Assembly: GCF_002953715.1 (NCBI RefSeq)
Contig: NZ_CP025012.1
Location: forward strand, 1,798,001-1,862,000
Direction of reading: 5' to 3'
Length of the DNA: 64,000 nucleotides
Source of the DNA: Rhizobium leguminosarum
GTDB lineage: Bacteria > Pseudomonadota > Alphaproteobacteria > Rhizobiales > Rhizobiaceae
The notes under the pieces were generated by a model. It had not been told where the DNA came from and made no database searches. It worked only from the letters and a program-made list of their open reading frames with translations. Positions 54,819 through 64,000 of the stretch are shown here, piece by piece (within the stretch, counting starts at the first letter, position 1; every line of letters begins with the position of its first letter). A program made the position numbers and the translations under genes.

Positions 54819-56291
54819 ATGATCAAACATCTGTCCGACCTTCTTCTCACGCCTGCCGAAATGGCCGCCGTCGATACGGCTGCGGCCGCATCCGGCATCG
54901 ACTCCTTCGGCCTGATGGAGAGGGCAGGTGCCGCGGCCGCGGCCGCGGCTCTGCGCCTTCATCCCGGAGCGTTGCGCTTCGTCGTCTTCTGCGGACCCGG
55001 CAACAATGGCGGCGACGCCTATGTCGCAGCGCGTCATCTGCAGGAGAGCGGGGCGAGGGTGGCGCTCTTTCACCTCGGCGATCCCTCCAGGCTGAAGGGC
55101 GATGCCGCCCGTGCCCAAGCCGGTTGCGTACTCCAGGGGCAAAACCTCGACCTCTATCGGCCCGAAACCGGCGACATCGTCATCGATGGCCTGTTCGGGG
55201 CGGGGCTTGGCCGCGAGGTGCCGGCCGATGTGCGCGCGCTGATCGGCCGCGTCACCGAGGCCGCTATTCCCGTGCTCGCCATCGATCTGCCCTCCGGCCT
55301 CGATGGTCGTACCGGCAAGGTGCTGGGTGCTGCCTTCCGGGCCCGCGACACCATCACCTTCATGACCCGTAAGCCCGGCCATCTGCTGATGCCGGGCAGG
55401 GAGCTTTGCGGTGAATTGGAGGTCTTCGACATCGGTATCCCCGCCCGTATCATCAGGGCTGAGGCGGGCGGTGTCATCGCCGAGAACACACCGGATGCCT
55501 GGAAGCGCGTATTGCCGGCCGAGCAGCTGGAAACCCACAAATACAAGCGCGGTCATCTGGTCGTCTTCTCAGGCGAGGCCGACAAGACGGGTGCTGCGCG
55601 CATGTCGGCGATCTCGGGCCTGAAGGCCGGCGCCGGCCTGGTGACGATCGCATCCCCCCGCGCGGCGACGGCCGCCAATGCTGCGCATCTCACCGCCGTC
55701 ATGCTGCATGCCATCGACGACGAGGTCGACCTCGGCGACTGGCTCTCCGACAAGCGGCTGCAGACCTTCGTCCTCGGCCCCGGTTTCGGCATCGGCGCCA
55801 GGGCGCGCGGCTTCGTCTCGGCCCTTGCCGATCGCCATCTGGTGCTCGATGCCGACGGCATCTCCTCGTTCAAGGACGATCCACAACAGCTGTTTGATCT
55901 TTTCCGGGGTGAGCCGCGTCTGGTGCTGACGCCGCACGAAGGCGAATTCGCGCGGCTCTTTCCCGATATCGGCGGCGACGACGCGCTCGGCAAGGTGGAC
56001 AAGGCCTTGGCCGCCGCCCGCCGCGCCAATGCCGCGATTATCTACAAAGGCGCCGATACCGTCATCGCCGCGCCAGACGGTCGTGCGCTCATCAATACCA
56101 ACGCTCCCGTCTGGCTTGCCACCGCCGGTTCCGGCGACGTGCTTGCCGGTATCATTGGTGGATTGCTCGCCCAGGGCCTGCCGGCCTTCGAGGCCGCGGC
56201 TGCCGGCGTCTGGCTGCATGGCGAGGCAGGTCAACGCGCCGGCAAGGGGCTGACGGCAGAGGAGCTTGCGGCCGAAGTATTGCCGCTTTAG
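54819..56291 (+). CDS. nnr: Bifunctional NAD(P)H-hydrate epimerase / ADP-dependent dehydratase
   Basis: The ATG at 54819 (MIKHLSDLLLTPAEMAAVDT) gives 490 residues. The epimerase (YjeF_N) half has FVVFCGPGNNGGDAYVAARH at about residue 50 and IDLPSGLDGRTG near 155. The carbohydrate-kinase-like dehydratase half has KYKRGHLVVFSGEADKTGAA, LVLTPHEGEFARLF and ATAGSGDVLAGIIGGLLAQG. It repairs damaged NAD(P)HX. It is divergent from glnB. Confidence 0.95.
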   Translation: MIKHLSDLLLTPAEMAAVDTAAAASGIDSFGLMERAGAAAAAAALRLHPGALRFVVFCGPGNNGGDAYVAARHLQESGARVALFHLGDPSRLKGDAARAQAGCVLQGQNLDLYRPETGDIVIDGLFGAGLGREVPADVRALIGRVTEAAIPVLAIDLPSGLDGRTGKVLGAAFRARDTITFMTRKPGHLLMPGRELCGELEVFDIGIPARIIRAEAGGVIAENTPDAWKRVLPAEQLETHKYKRGHLVVFSGEADKTGAARMSAISGLKAGAGLVTIASPRAATAANAAHLTAVMLHAIDDEVDLGDWLSDKRLQTFVLGPGFGIGARARGFVSALADRHLVLDADGISSFKDDPQQLFDLFRGEPRLVLTPHEGEFARLFPDIGGDDALGKVDKALAAARRANAAIIYKGADTVIAAPDGRALINTNAPVWLATAGSGDVLAGIIGGLLAQGLPAFEAAAAGVWLHGEAGQRAGKGLTAEELAAEVLPL

Positions 56292-56768
56292 AGCGCCGTG
56301 CGTCCTTACGGACGCACGAAGGACGCTCCAACTCTTTCAATCCTCGCATCGTGCTTTCCGGCAATCGATTCCGATTTCGGGCCGATGCGCTAGCGCCTCC
56401 GCACGGGCCGGGATTGATGAGCGCGGACGTCGCGGATCCGGCCATCTGACGGATCTGCCCGCCGCTGGCCTCCTGCACCTCGAACGCAGAAGTAGTCCGC
56501 ATCGTCACCCGACATGTGTGGCCGTGGCGCAGGCTGGGTTGTTTTACAATTGTAAATGCGGCCAGAGTGTTCTGTCGCAGTTTCGCAGAAACGGGAACGG
56601 GCAGGTCTGTCCTCCGTTGGACGAGGGCGGGTTGACCCCGATGCCGGCTGAAGAACGGCCATTGTCGTCGCTGTCCTTGCGTGCATCTTCCCGGCGGAGT
56701 ATGCCACGTCTCGTTGACGGGCTTTCCGTTTTTTGCTGCGTAAGTCTGTCTTCTCAACGGAGGCTCGA
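56292..56768. repeat. Gene-free spacer with two mosaic hairpins
   Basis: CGTGCGTCC (56298-56306) pairs with GGACGCACG (56311-56319) inside a GAGCG/CGCTC pair. A second hairpin around AATCGATTCCGATT (56363-56376) is flanked by GCATCG and CGATGC. The second has the same core as the repeat at 37694. The rest, to the DUF808 gene at 56769, holds only unsupported open frames. Confidence 0.65.
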
Positions 56769-57788
56769 ATGAGTATTGGCCTGATCGCCCTTCTTGATGA
56801 TATCGCGGCATTGGCCAAGGTGGCTGCGGCGTCGCTCGACGATATTGCTGGCCAGGCTGCCAAAGCAGGCGCGAAAGCGGCTGGCGTCGTCATTGATGAT
56901 GCCGCAGTCACGCCCCGCTACGTCACCGGATTTTCGGCAGCACGCGAATTGCCGATCATCGGCAAGATCACGCTCGGCTCGCTGAAGAACAAGCTTCTGA
57001 TCCTGCTTCCGGCAGCACTGATCCTGAGCCTTGTCGCACCGCAGGCGATCACGCCGTTGCTGATGATCGGCGGGCTTTATCTCTGCTACGAGGGGGTGGA
57101 AAAAGTCTACGAACTGGTGCTGCCGCATGCAGCCCATGCCCATGAATCGTCACTCGAGACGACAAGCCTCGATGCCAAATCGATGGAAGACGAGAAGGTT
57201 GCCGGCGCAATCAAGACGGATTTCATCCTGTCGGCCGAAATCATGGCGATTACGCTCGCCGCGGTGCCGTCAGGCAGCATGTTCACGCAGGCCCTCATCC
57301 TTGCCGTCGTTGGACTGGGGATCACGATCATGGTCTATGGCGGCGTGGCGCTTATCGTGAAGGCCGATGATCTGGGTCTGATGCTGGCGCGTGTGCGGAC
57401 GCCATCTCCGATGGGCGCCTTCTTGCGTTCGATCGGGAAGGGGCTTGTCACAGGCATGCCTTATTTTCTGAAAGTGCTCGGCATCGTCGGAACTGCCGCC
57501 ATGATCTGGGTCGGCGGCGGCATCATCGTTCATGGCCTCGAAGCCTATGGCATCAGCGGCCTTGCGCATCTGATCCATGATGCCGGTGAGGCGACGGCGC
57601 ATGCAGTTCCCGTTCTGGCATCGGTGCTGCGCTGGGTCGTCGAGGCCGCAGGCGCGGGCATCGTCGGTATCGTCGCCGGCTTGATCGCAATTCCGGTCAC
57701 AGGCTACGCAGTCTCGCCGATATGGCGGTACCTCAAATCGCTCCTGCCGCGCCGGCGGAAAGAGGCGCTGGCGGACGGGAAAAAATAA
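56769..57788 (+). CDS. DUF808 membrane protein (YedI-like)
   Basis: The ATG at 56769 follows AACGGAGG and gives 339 residues. The DUF808 opening MSIGLIALLDDIAALAKVAA and the segment AGVVIDDAAVTPRYVTGFSA are characteristic. At least six membrane helices follow, and a basic tail (PRRRKEALADGKK) ends the protein. The function of the family is unknown. Confidence 0.9.
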   Translation: MSIGLIALLDDIAALAKVAAASLDDIAGQAAKAGAKAAGVVIDDAAVTPRYVTGFSAARELPIIGKITLGSLKNKLLILLPAALILSLVAPQAITPLLMIGGLYLCYEGVEKVYELVLPHAAHAHESSLETTSLDAKSMEDEKVAGAIKTDFILSAEIMAITLAAVPSGSMFTQALILAVVGLGITIMVYGGVALIVKADDLGLMLARVRTPSPMGAFLRSIGKGLVTGMPYFLKVLGIVGTAAMIWVGGGIIVHGLEAYGISGLAHLIHDAGEATAHAVPVLASVLRWVVEAAGAGIVGIVAGLIAIPVTGYAVSPIWRYLKSLLPRRRKEALADGKK

Positions 57789-57879
57789 AGCCAGAGTCCA
57801 TCGACGAGCAAGGCGTCATATCCAGCCTCATGGAATGCGTGACCGACGATGTGATACCCACAATGTCACGATGCCTCGC

Positions 57880-58686
57880 CTATTTCGCCAGCGCCTGCTG
57901 CAGGGCGATCGCCCCGTGCGGCGCATTGACCTTGCCCTCATGGATCATGAAAGCGAAGACGTCGCGTGGCTCGGTCTTCACCTTGCGATCTCCATCGATC
58001 AGCGGCAGATCATCAGGAACCTTGCCCTCGGCCCAGGTTTCCAGCCGGCCTGCCCAGGCCTTCAGGTCCTTTTCCGGGTAGCAGGTCGGAATATCGTCCG
58101 AGCCCTTCTGCAGCCTGATATAGACGAAATCGGCCGTCACGTCGGCGATCATCGGATATTCGAAATGTTCAGCGCAAACAGGAGCCACGCCGTATTTCGA
58201 AAGCAGCGCCACGAACTCCGGCACCTTGAAGGAATCGTGCCGTACCTCGACCACGTGGCGCAGCGTCAGCCCGTCCTGTTTTGCCGGCAGCAGCTTCAGG
58301 AAGGCTTCGAAATCGTCTGCATCGAACCTCTTCGTCGGCGCGAACTGCCAGAGCAGCGGCCCTAGATGATCGCCGAGTTCGCTAATGCCCGATGACAGAA
58401 ACCGCTCCATCGATTCACCGGCTTCGCCAAGCACCCGCCGATTGGTGACGAAACGCGTCGCCTTCAGCGAAAAGATGAAACCGTCGGGCACGTCAGCCGC
58501 CCATTTGGCGAAGACCGCAGGCTTCTGCGTGCTGTAATAGGTGCCGTTGACCTCGATGACCTTCAGCTGGCGGCTGGCATAATTCAGCTCGTCCTTCTGT
58601 TTCAGGCTCTCGGGAAAGAAATGCCCGCGCCAGGGCTCGAAGGTCCAGCCGCCGATGCCGGTGCGGATAGTGCCGGATTTCGTCAT
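57880..58686 (-). CDS. DUF72 (YecE-like) protein
   Basis: The 268-residue protein has the DUF72 TIM-barrel features: IRTGIGGWTFEPWRGHFFPE at the N-terminus, then LKVIEVNGTYYSTQK, FIFSLKATRFVTNRR, GPLLWQFAPTKRF and the late VYIRLQKGS. The family is uncharacterised. It lies 24 bases downstream of a GNAT gene, which in turn overlaps uvrA, so the three minus-strand genes probably form one unit. Confidence 0.9.
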   Translation of the reverse strand: MTKSGTIRTGIGGWTFEPWRGHFFPESLKQKDELNYASRQLKVIEVNGTYYSTQKPAVFAKWAADVPDGFIFSLKATRFVTNRRVLGEAGESMERFLSSGISELGDHLGPLLWQFAPTKRFDADDFEAFLKLLPAKQDGLTLRHVVEVRHDSFKVPEFVALLSKYGVAPVCAEHFEYPMIADVTADFVYIRLQKGSDDIPTCYPEKDLKAWAGRLETWAEGKVPDDLPLIDGDRKVKTEPRDVFAFMIHEGKVNAPHGAIALQQALAK

Positions 58687-58710
58687 GTCGTCCTCCCCAT
58701 TTGCAGCCGC

Positions 58711-59172
58711 TCAGGCCGCATTGATCTCTTTCGTCATGTCGACGAGCGTCCATCCTGGCCGATAAGGGTTCGGCCGGCGACCCGTTTCCTGAAACCCGAA
58801 GGCGCTGTAGAGCGCGATATTCCGCTCCATCCGCGCATTCGTGTAGAGCCGGATCTCCGGCACGGCCCATTCCCGTGCCTTGCCCTCCAGCCAGCGCAGC
58901 ATCGCCAGTCCATGCCCGGCACCCTGAAACGCCGGCGAGACCGCGATGCTGAACAGCATGAGGTGATCGGAATGCTGCTCGACGACCACCAGGCCAGCCG
59001 TTTGCCCGCCGATCTCGCAGAGCCAGACCTCGCCGCGTTCGATCCGCGGCGTGTAATCCTCCGTCACCGGCATCGGCGGAGCGCCGAACAGTTCGCTATA
59101 GGGCCGATAAGCGGCTGACGTCAGCGTCGCGATCGTTTCCAGATCATCGGGCGACGCTGGCCTCATCGTCAT
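58711..59172 (-). CDS. GNAT-family N-acetyltransferase
   Basis: The 153-residue protein has a GNAT fold with the acetyl-CoA loop [20 protein letters not shown] (about residues 77-96; Q-x-x-G-x-G). The later segment [20 protein letters not shown] is the usual motif B. Its start overlaps the uvrA stop by 4 bases. The acetyl acceptor is unknown. Confidence 0.9.
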   Translation of the reverse strand: MTMRPASPDDLETIATLTSAAYRPYSELFGAPPMPVTEDYTPRIERGEVWLCEIGGQTAGLVVVEQHSDHLMLFSIAVSPAFQGAGHGLAMLRWLEGKAREWAVPEIRLYTNARMERNIALYSAFGFQETGRRPNPYRPGWTLVDMTKEINAA

Positions 59173-62090
59173 TCTGCCGCAACCGCCTTCTTCGCCGGCC
59201 GCCGTTCCAGCAATTCCTTCAGGAACTGTCCGGTATAGGACCGCTTTTCCTTGACGATCGCTTCCGGCGTACCGGTTGCGACGATCTCACCGCCGCCGTC
59301 GCCGCCTTCGGGGCCGAAATCGAGCACCCAGTCGGCCGTCTTGATGACTTCGAGATTGTGCTCGATCACCACCACCGAGTTACCCTGATTGACCAGTTCG
59401 TGCAGCATTTCGAGCAGCTTGGCGACGTCGTGGAAATGCAGGCCGGTCGTGGGTTCATCGAGAATGTAGAGCGTGCGCCCCGTCGAGCGTTTCGACAGCT
59501 CCTTGGCAAGCTTGACGCGCTGCGCCTCGCCGCCCGAGAGCGTATTCGCCTGCTGGCCGACCTTGATATAACCGAGACCGACATCCTTCAGCGATTGCAG
59601 CTTGTCGCGCACGGCAGGCACGGCCGCGAAGAAATCGACGCCTTCCTCCACCGTCATGTCGAGCACCTCGGCAATCGACTTCTGCTTGAAGGTGACATCG
59701 AGCGTCTCTCTGTTATAGCGCTTGCCGTGGCAGACGTCGCAGGTGACGTAGACATCGGGCAGGAAGTGCATCTCGATCTTGATGACACCATCGCCCTGGC
59801 AGGCCTCGCAGCGTCCGCCCTTGACGTTGAAGGAGAAGCGGCCCGGCTGATAGCCGCGTGCCTTCGCCTCCGGCAGACCGGCGAACCAGTCGCGGATCGG
59901 CGTGAAGGCGCCGGTATAGGTCGCCGGGTTCGAGCGCGGCGTGCGGCCGATCGGCGACTGGTCGATGTCGATCACCTTGTCGATATGCTCGAAGCCGTCG
60001 ATGCGATCGTGATCGGCCGGGTTTTCACGCGCGCCCATGACGCGGCGTGCTGCCGATTTATAGAGCGTCTCGATCAGGAAGGTGGATTTGCCGCCGCCGG
60101 AAACGCCGGTCACCGCCGTGAACACACCGAGCGGGATCGACGCCGTGACGTTCTTCAGATTGTTGCCGCGCGCCCCGACCACCTTGATCTCGCGGCCCTT
60201 CTTCGGCTTGCGGCGCTCGTCGGGAACGGGAACGCCGAGTTCGCCGGAGAGATATTTGCCGGTCAGCGAGTTCGGACTGTCCATGATGTCCTGCGGCGTA
60301 CCATGGGCGATGACCTCTCCGCCGTGAATGCCGGCCGCCGGGCCGATATCGACGACGTCGTCGGCCGACAGGATCGCATCCTCGTCATGTTCGACGACGA
60401 TGACGGTGTTGCCGATGTCGCGCAGGTGCTTCAGCGTGTCGAGCAGCCGGGCATTGTCGCGCTGATGCAGGCCGATCGACGGTTCGTCGAGCACGTAAAG
60501 CACGCCCGTCAGCCCTGAGCCGATCTGCGAGGCAAGCCGGATGCGCTGGCTCTCGCCGCCCGACAGTGTGCCGGAATTGCGCGAAAGGCTGAGATATTCC
60601 AGGCCGACATCGTTGAGGAAGCGCAGCCGGTCACGGATCTCCTTGAGGATGCGCACGGCGATCTCGTTCTGCTTGGCATTGAAGCTTGCCGGCAGTGTCT
60701 CGAACCAGTCACGGGCGACGCGGATCGACATACCAGTCACTTCGCCGATATGCAGCGTGTCGATCTTCACCGCAAGCGCCTCTGGCTTCAGGCGGAAGCC
60801 GTTGCAGGCCGGGCAGGGGGCCGCCGACATGAAGCGCTCGATGTCCTCGCGCGCCCAGGCGGAATCGGTCTCTTTCCAGCGCCGCTCGAGATTGGTGATG
60901 ATGCCCTCGAAATTCTTCTGGGTCGTATAGGAGCGGGCGCCGTCGGCATAATGGAACTCGATCTTGTCGTTGGTGCCGTTGAGGATGACGTCCTTGGCCT
61001 CGTCGGAAAGATCGTTCCAGCGGGTGCCGAGCTTGAAGCCGTAATGTTTGCCGAGCGCTTCCAGCGTCTGGTTGTAGTAGGGCGAGGTCGACTTGGCCCA
61101 GGGCGCGATCGCCCCGTCGCGCAGCGTCCGCTCCGGCTCGGGCACGATCAGATCCGGATCGATCTTCTGCTGGGCGCCGAGGCCGTCGCAGGTCGGGCAG
61201 GCGCCGAAGGGGTTGTTGAAGGAGAACAGCCTGGGTTCGATCTCGGGAATGGTGAAGCCGGAGACCGGGCAGGCGAATTTCTCCGAAAACAGCACGCGTT
61301 CATGCGTCTCGTTCAGCGACTTGTTGGCCGAGCCGCCGGCCGAGGTCTCTTCCGGCGGCAGCGGCTTGTCGGCGAATTCGGCGACCGCCAGCCCGTCGGC
61401 GAGCTTTAGGCAGGTCTCCAGACTGTCCGCCAGCCGCGCCGAGACATCCGAGCGCACGACGATACGGTCGACCACCACGTCGATGTCGTGCTTGTATTTC
61501 TTGTCGAGCACCGGCGCCTCGGCGATCTCGTAGAACTGGCCGTCGACCTTGACGCGCTGGAAGCCTTTCTTCATCAGCTCCGCCAGTTCCTTCTTGTATT
61601 CGCCCTTGCGCCCGCGCACGAGCGGCGCGAGAATATAAAGACGGGTGCCCTCGCCGAAATCGAGGATGCGGTCGACCATCTGGCTGACGGTCTGGCTCTC
61701 GATCGGCAGGCCGGTCGCCGGCGAATAGGGAACGCCGACGCGGGCAAAGAGCAGGCGCATATAGTCGTAGATCTCGGTCACGGTGCCGACCGTCGAGCGC
61801 GGGTTGCGCGAGGTGGTCTTCTGCTCGATCGAGATCGCCGGTGACAGGCCGTCGATCTGGTCGACGTCGGGCTTCTGCATCATTTCGAGGAATTGCCGGG
61901 CATAGGCCGATAGGCTCTCGACATAGCGCCGCTGGCCCTCGGCATAGATCGTGTCGAAGGCGAGCGAGGATTTGCCGGAACCCGACAGCCCGGTCATGAC
62001 GATCAGCTTGTTACGCGGCAGATCGAGATCGATGCTCTTGAGATTATGCTCGCGCGCGCCGCGGATGGAGATCGTCTTCAGTTCGCTCAT
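59169..62090 (-). CDS. uvrA: Excinuclease ABC subunit A
   Basis: The 973-residue protein has both UvrA ATPase halves: [20 protein letters not shown] near residue 35 and [15 protein letters not shown] near 665, with [12 protein letters not shown] and [12 protein letters not shown] signatures. The second zinc module is intact ([12 protein letters not shown] to CDVCHG). In the first, [13 protein letters not shown] shows CPxS where CxxC is usual. It recognises bulky DNA damage with UvrB. It is divergent from ssb, with a LexA-type box in the shared promoter region. Confidence 0.97.
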   Translation of the reverse strand: MSELKTISIRGAREHNLKSIDLDLPRNKLIVMTGLSGSGKSSLAFDTIYAEGQRRYVESLSAYARQFLEMMQKPDVDQIDGLSPAISIEQKTTSRNPRSTVGTVTEIYDYMRLLFARVGVPYSPATGLPIESQTVSQMVDRILDFGEGTRLYILAPLVRGRKGEYKKELAELMKKGFQRVKVDGQFYEIAEAPVLDKKYKHDIDVVVDRIVVRSDVSARLADSLETCLKLADGLAVAEFADKPLPPEETSAGGSANKSLNETHERVLFSEKFACPVSGFTIPEIEPRLFSFNNPFGACPTCDGLGAQQKIDPDLIVPEPERTLRDGAIAPWAKSTSPYYNQTLEALGKHYGFKLGTRWNDLSDEAKDVILNGTNDKIEFHYADGARSYTTQKNFEGIITNLERRWKETDSAWAREDIERFMSAAPCPACNGFRLKPEALAVKIDTLHIGEVTGMSIRVARDWFETLPASFNAKQNEIAVRILKEIRDRLRFLNDVGLEYLSLSRNSGTLSGGESQRIRLASQIGSGLTGVLYVLDEPSIGLHQRDNARLLDTLKHLRDIGNTVIVVEHDEDAILSADDVVDIGPAAGIHGGEVIAHGTPQDIMDSPNSLTGKYLSGELGVPVPDERRKPKKGREIKVVGARGNNLKNVTASIPLGVFTAVTGVSGGGKSTFLIETLYKSAARRVMGARENPADHDRIDGFEHIDKVIDIDQSPIGRTPRSNPATYTGAFTPIRDWFAGLPEAKARGYQPGRFSFNVKGGRCEACQGDGVIKIEMHFLPDVYVTCDVCHGKRYNRETLDVTFKQKSIAEVLDMTVEEGVDFFAAVPAVRDKLQSLKDVGLGYIKVGQQANTLSGGEAQRVKLAKELSKRSTGRTLYILDEPTTGLHFHDVAKLLEMLHELVNQGNSVVVIEHNLEVIKTADWVLDFGPEGGDGGGEIVATGTPEAIVKEKRSYTGQFLKELLERRPAKKAVAAE

Positions 62091-62189
62091 CGTCTCTGCT
62101 TTGGTTTTCTGGATGACAGCCCTTATTTAGTGATGCCGACGGGCGAGTCGAGGCTGAATATCCGCAAGGGCTCAAGGTTTTCGATTCTG

Positions 62190-62229
62190 TTGACAGGATC
62201 ATACGGATAAACTAGAACAAATAAAGAAC
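62190..62229. promoter_or_regulatory. SOS (LexA) box between uvrA and ssb
   Basis: GAAC-AAATAAA-GAAC lies at 62215-62229 (GTTC-N7-GTTC on the other strand), a perfect match to the alphaproteobacterial LexA box. A plus-strand TTGACA (62190-62195) stands 17 bases before TAGAAC (62213-62218), so LexA would cover the -10 of an ssb promoter. Confidence 0.85.
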
Positions 62230-62373
62230 AAAATTCCTGATGAATGCATGCGGCTTTCTGATGGATAAACATGTGGATTAAATGCCGCCCATGCGCATCG
62301 GCGGTCCGTGATGGTTTAAGGTGCGCCGATCGATTAAACGCCGCCGGGCAGGGCGGCAGGCAGGGTGAGAAGT

Positions 62374-62883
62374 ATGGCTGGAAGCGTGAATAAGGTAATT
62401 CTGGTTGGAAACGTCGGTGCAGACCCCGAAATCCGCCGCACTCAGGATGGCCGGCCGATCGCCAATCTTCGTATCGCGACCTCGGAGACGTGGCGCGATC
62501 GCAATTCCGGCGAGCGCCGTGAGAAGACCGAATGGCACACTGTCGTCGTCTTCAACGAAGGTCTCTGCAAGGTCGTCGAGCAATATGTGAAGAAGGGCGC
62601 CAAGCTCTATATCGAAGGCCAGCTGCAGACCCGCAAGTGGCAGGACCAGCAGGGCCAGGATCGCTACAGCACGGAGGTGGTGCTGCAGGGCTTCGGTTCG
62701 ACGCTGACGATGCTCGACGGCCGCGGTGAAGGCGGCGGCGCGAGCGGCGGCCGTGGCAGTGCCGCTGGCGGCAACGATTATGGCGACGATTACGGTGCCC
62801 CGGCACCCTCCTCATCGCCGAGCCGCGGCGGTGGCGGCGGCGGCAACTTCTCGCGGGATCTCGACGACGATATCCCGTTCTGA
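62374..62883 (+). CDS. ssb: Single-stranded DNA-binding protein
   Basis: The ATG at 62374 ([20 protein letters not shown]) gives 169 residues. The OB-fold covers residues about 1-110. A Gly/Ser-rich linker follows (about 118-160), and the acidic tip DDDIPF recruits partner proteins. SSB binds ssDNA in replication and repair. It is divergent from uvrA with an SOS box between them. Confidence 0.96.
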   Translation: MAGSVNKVILVGNVGADPEIRRTQDGRPIANLRIATSETWRDRNSGERREKTEWHTVVVFNEGLCKVVEQYVKKGAKLYIEGQLQTRKWQDQQGQDRYSTEVVLQGFGSTLTMLDGRGEGGGASGGRGSAAGGNDYGDDYGAPAPSSSPSRGGGGGGNFSRDLDDDIPF

Positions 62884-62918
62884 TCGGCAGCCTTTCCTGG
62901 CTTTGTGAAAGACATGAG

Positions 62919-62955
62919 AGAGCATGATGCCTTGGATGGCGTCATGCTCTTTTTC
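62919..62955 (+). terminator. Hairpin terminator after ssb
   Basis: AGAGCATGA (62919-62927) pairs with TCATGCTCT (62942-62950) and is followed by TTTTC. The inner TGCC/GGCG pairs partly. It lies 36 bases past the ssb stop. The GAGCATGATGCC core recurs in many rhizobial intergenic repeats. Confidence 0.75.
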
Positions 62956-63026
62956 TTTGATTTCGCGGCAGATGATTCAGACCGCATCCGCCTGAATGAT
63001 TTCGCACCATTTTGGGGAATTTCTGA

Positions 63027-63572
63027 ATGAGCTGCCACATCTTTAAGAAACCTTCCGGTACGCGCCTCCGACTTTGGTTGGACCAGGCCCCGCCGTCGAT
63101 GGATTCAACTCGATGCCATCTGTGGGAGAGTAAAGTTTTTGTCAGCGGAGAAGGCACTCCTCATCGGAAGAGCGTTGCAGCGGAAATAGCTCGGCCGGTT
63201 GGAGGCCTAACTGTATATGGTCTGCTGTCAGTCACCCTGGATCAGTCCATTAAAACGCAAGGTCTGCAGGTGAATGTCCCAATTGAACGTACCAAAGGAG
63301 AGAGTTGGTCCCTATCACTTGCTCCAAGTTACGACAAAGTGCTTACCGGATTTGCCGCGGAATACATTCCGGGCCTTTTCAAGGGGATAGAGGATCTTAG
63401 TGAGGGTGCATTACCCAGTTTTGGAATTCTCTCTTTTGATCGCATGGCACATTCGGACATAGGTTCGTCGATAGATATTTTTCGCGAGTTGACGAGAGCT
63501 ATCGTGCGCGCTTTGGCTATGAAGCAGGTTCCTGAAACACCGGATGAGGCGTTCGCACTTCTCGAAGCTTAG
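63027..63572 (+). CDS. Unrecognised protein with an EF-G domain IV-like C-terminal half
   Basis: This 181-residue frame has a good ribosome site (GGGGAA, 7 bases before ATG 63027). Its codon use is visibly more A/T-rich than that of its neighbours. I know no named family for it. Residues about 109-165 (GFAAEYIPGLFKGIEDLSEG, then SFGILSFDR and DIGSSIDIFRELTRAIVRAL) match the layout EYIP-x3-KGI-E ... SS-x3-F of domain IV of elongation factor G. There is no G domain. It stands alone between ssb and marC. Confidence 0.6.
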   Translation: MSCHIFKKPSGTRLRLWLDQAPPSMDSTRCHLWESKVFVSGEGTPHRKSVAAEIARPVGGLTVYGLLSVTLDQSIKTQGLQVNVPIERTKGESWSLSLAPSYDKVLTGFAAEYIPGLFKGIEDLSEGALPSFGILSFDRMAHSDIGSSIDIFRELTRAIVRALAMKQVPETPDEAFALLEA

Positions 63573-63594
63573 ATTGGAGGGCGCTCAAGTTTTT

Positions 63595-64000
63595 TCAATG
63601 CGGCGTCGCGCTGATGAGATTGAGCGCCGATTTCGCGCCGTCGACGACGAATTGTGCGGCGAGGGCGGCGAGGATGACGCCGAGAAGCCGTGTGAGGATC
63701 GCCCGGCCGGTGACGCCGAGGAAACGGTCCAGCCGTTCAGCGACGAGCAGCATGAGGAAGGTCAGCAACAGATTGGCGGCAAGGACGCCAATCAGTTGCG
63801 CCTTTCCGACGGATGTCGCCAGCGTGCCGGCAAGCAGGATCGTCGCCGAGATCGCGCCCGGGCCGGCGATCAGCGGCAAGGCGAGGGGAAAGACGGCGAT
63901 ATTCTCGATATGATCCTTGGTGATCGCCACCTCGGTGGCCTTCTCCTTGCGGTCCTGGCGCTTCTCGAAAACCATCTCGAAGGCGATCCAGAAGAGCAGC
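63595..64000 (-). CDS. MarC-family membrane protein, cut by the window edge
   Basis: The minus-strand frame runs from the stop at 63595 to the right edge without interruption (LLFWIAFEMVFEKRQDRKEK upstream of the first visible ATG at 63975). The region PLALPLIAGPGAISATILLA is the MarC/NAAT signature, and three further hydrophobic helices follow. MarC proteins are multi-pass inner-membrane proteins of uncertain transport role. The N-terminal third lies outside the window. Confidence 0.9.
   Translation of the reverse strand, partial: LLFWIAFEMVFEKRQDRKEKATEVAITKDHIENIAVFPLALPLIAGPGAISATILLAGTLATSVGKAQLIGVLAANLLLTFLMLLVAERLDRFLGVTGRAILTRLLGVILAALAAQFVVDGAKSALNLISATPH

Noticed and set aside
56390..56911. 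Open frames on both strands upstream of the DUF808 gene
   Set aside because: They overlap the repeat hairpins and the DUF808 start, and have no domain or codon-use support.
59358..60518. A 386-codon open frame opposite uvrA
   Set aside because: It is an antisense shadow of uvrA with no domain or ribosome site.

Overview
This window is chromosomal DNA of a G+C-rich alphaproteobacterium, most likely a Rhizobium of the leguminosarum/etli type. Support comes from a phosphatidylcholine synthase with the Pcs-type CDP-alcohol motif, a glnB-glnA pair behind a sigma-54 promoter, an IalB-family protein, a GTTC-N7-GTTC SOS box between uvrA and ssb, a possible EcfG-type stress promoter, and many copies of mosaic palindromic intergenic repeats like those of rhizobia. 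I saw no rRNA, tRNA, CRISPR array or prophage.

Layout. 1-9.2 kb is a patchwork of small redox enzymes with their regulators: flavodoxin-like reductase, two LysR regulators, an exported tandem carboxymuconolactone-decarboxylase-like protein, aldo/keto reductase, DUF2255, SDR, MDR oxidoreductase, a WYL regulator and an isoprenylcysteine-methyltransferase-like membrane protein. A complete IS66 element (9172-11679) sits in the penultimate codon of that last gene. 11.9-18.3 kb is a copper-handling island. On the minus strand it runs from a His/Met/Cys-rich small protein through a small lipoprotein, an outer-membrane efflux lipoprotein, a multicopper oxidase, a cupredoxin and a CusF-like protein to DUF411. 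It is flanked by a cytochrome b561, the C-terminal remnant of a four-helix-bundle copper-storage protein, and a cytochrome c'. No inner-membrane RND pump or adaptor is present.

18.4-27.3 kb holds a small tandem-repeat stress-type protein, a GFA-family protein, a MacA/MacB-like tripartite exporter without its outer-membrane partner, a VOC protein, a GntR regulator, ferredoxin-NADP reductase, pcs and a quinone oxidoreductase. 27.3-37.6 kb is transport: a BMP-type (nucleoside-like) ABC importer, then a complete YtfQ-YtfR-YtfT-YjfF-type sugar importer with a GntR regulator. A mosaic hairpin repeat lies between the binding-protein gene and the ATPase gene.

37.8-64 kb is core chromosome: glmU-glmS (UDP-GlcNAc synthesis), a DUF502 protein, recG, sdhE-mfd, OsmC, a DsbA-like protein, an orphan YejA-like binding protein, ialB, hspQ, glnA-glnB, the NAD(P)HX repair enzyme, DUF808, DUF72, a GNAT, divergent uvrA and ssb, and a partial MarC. 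Between ssb and marC lies an unrecognised lower-G+C gene whose C-terminal half resembles domain IV of elongation factor G.

The observations most worth checking are the IS66 insertion that replaces the methyltransferase stop codon, the composition and decay of the copper island, the EF-G-domain-IV-like gene, the operators upstream of hspQ, ssb/uvrA and glnB, and the intra-operon repeat in the ytf locus.
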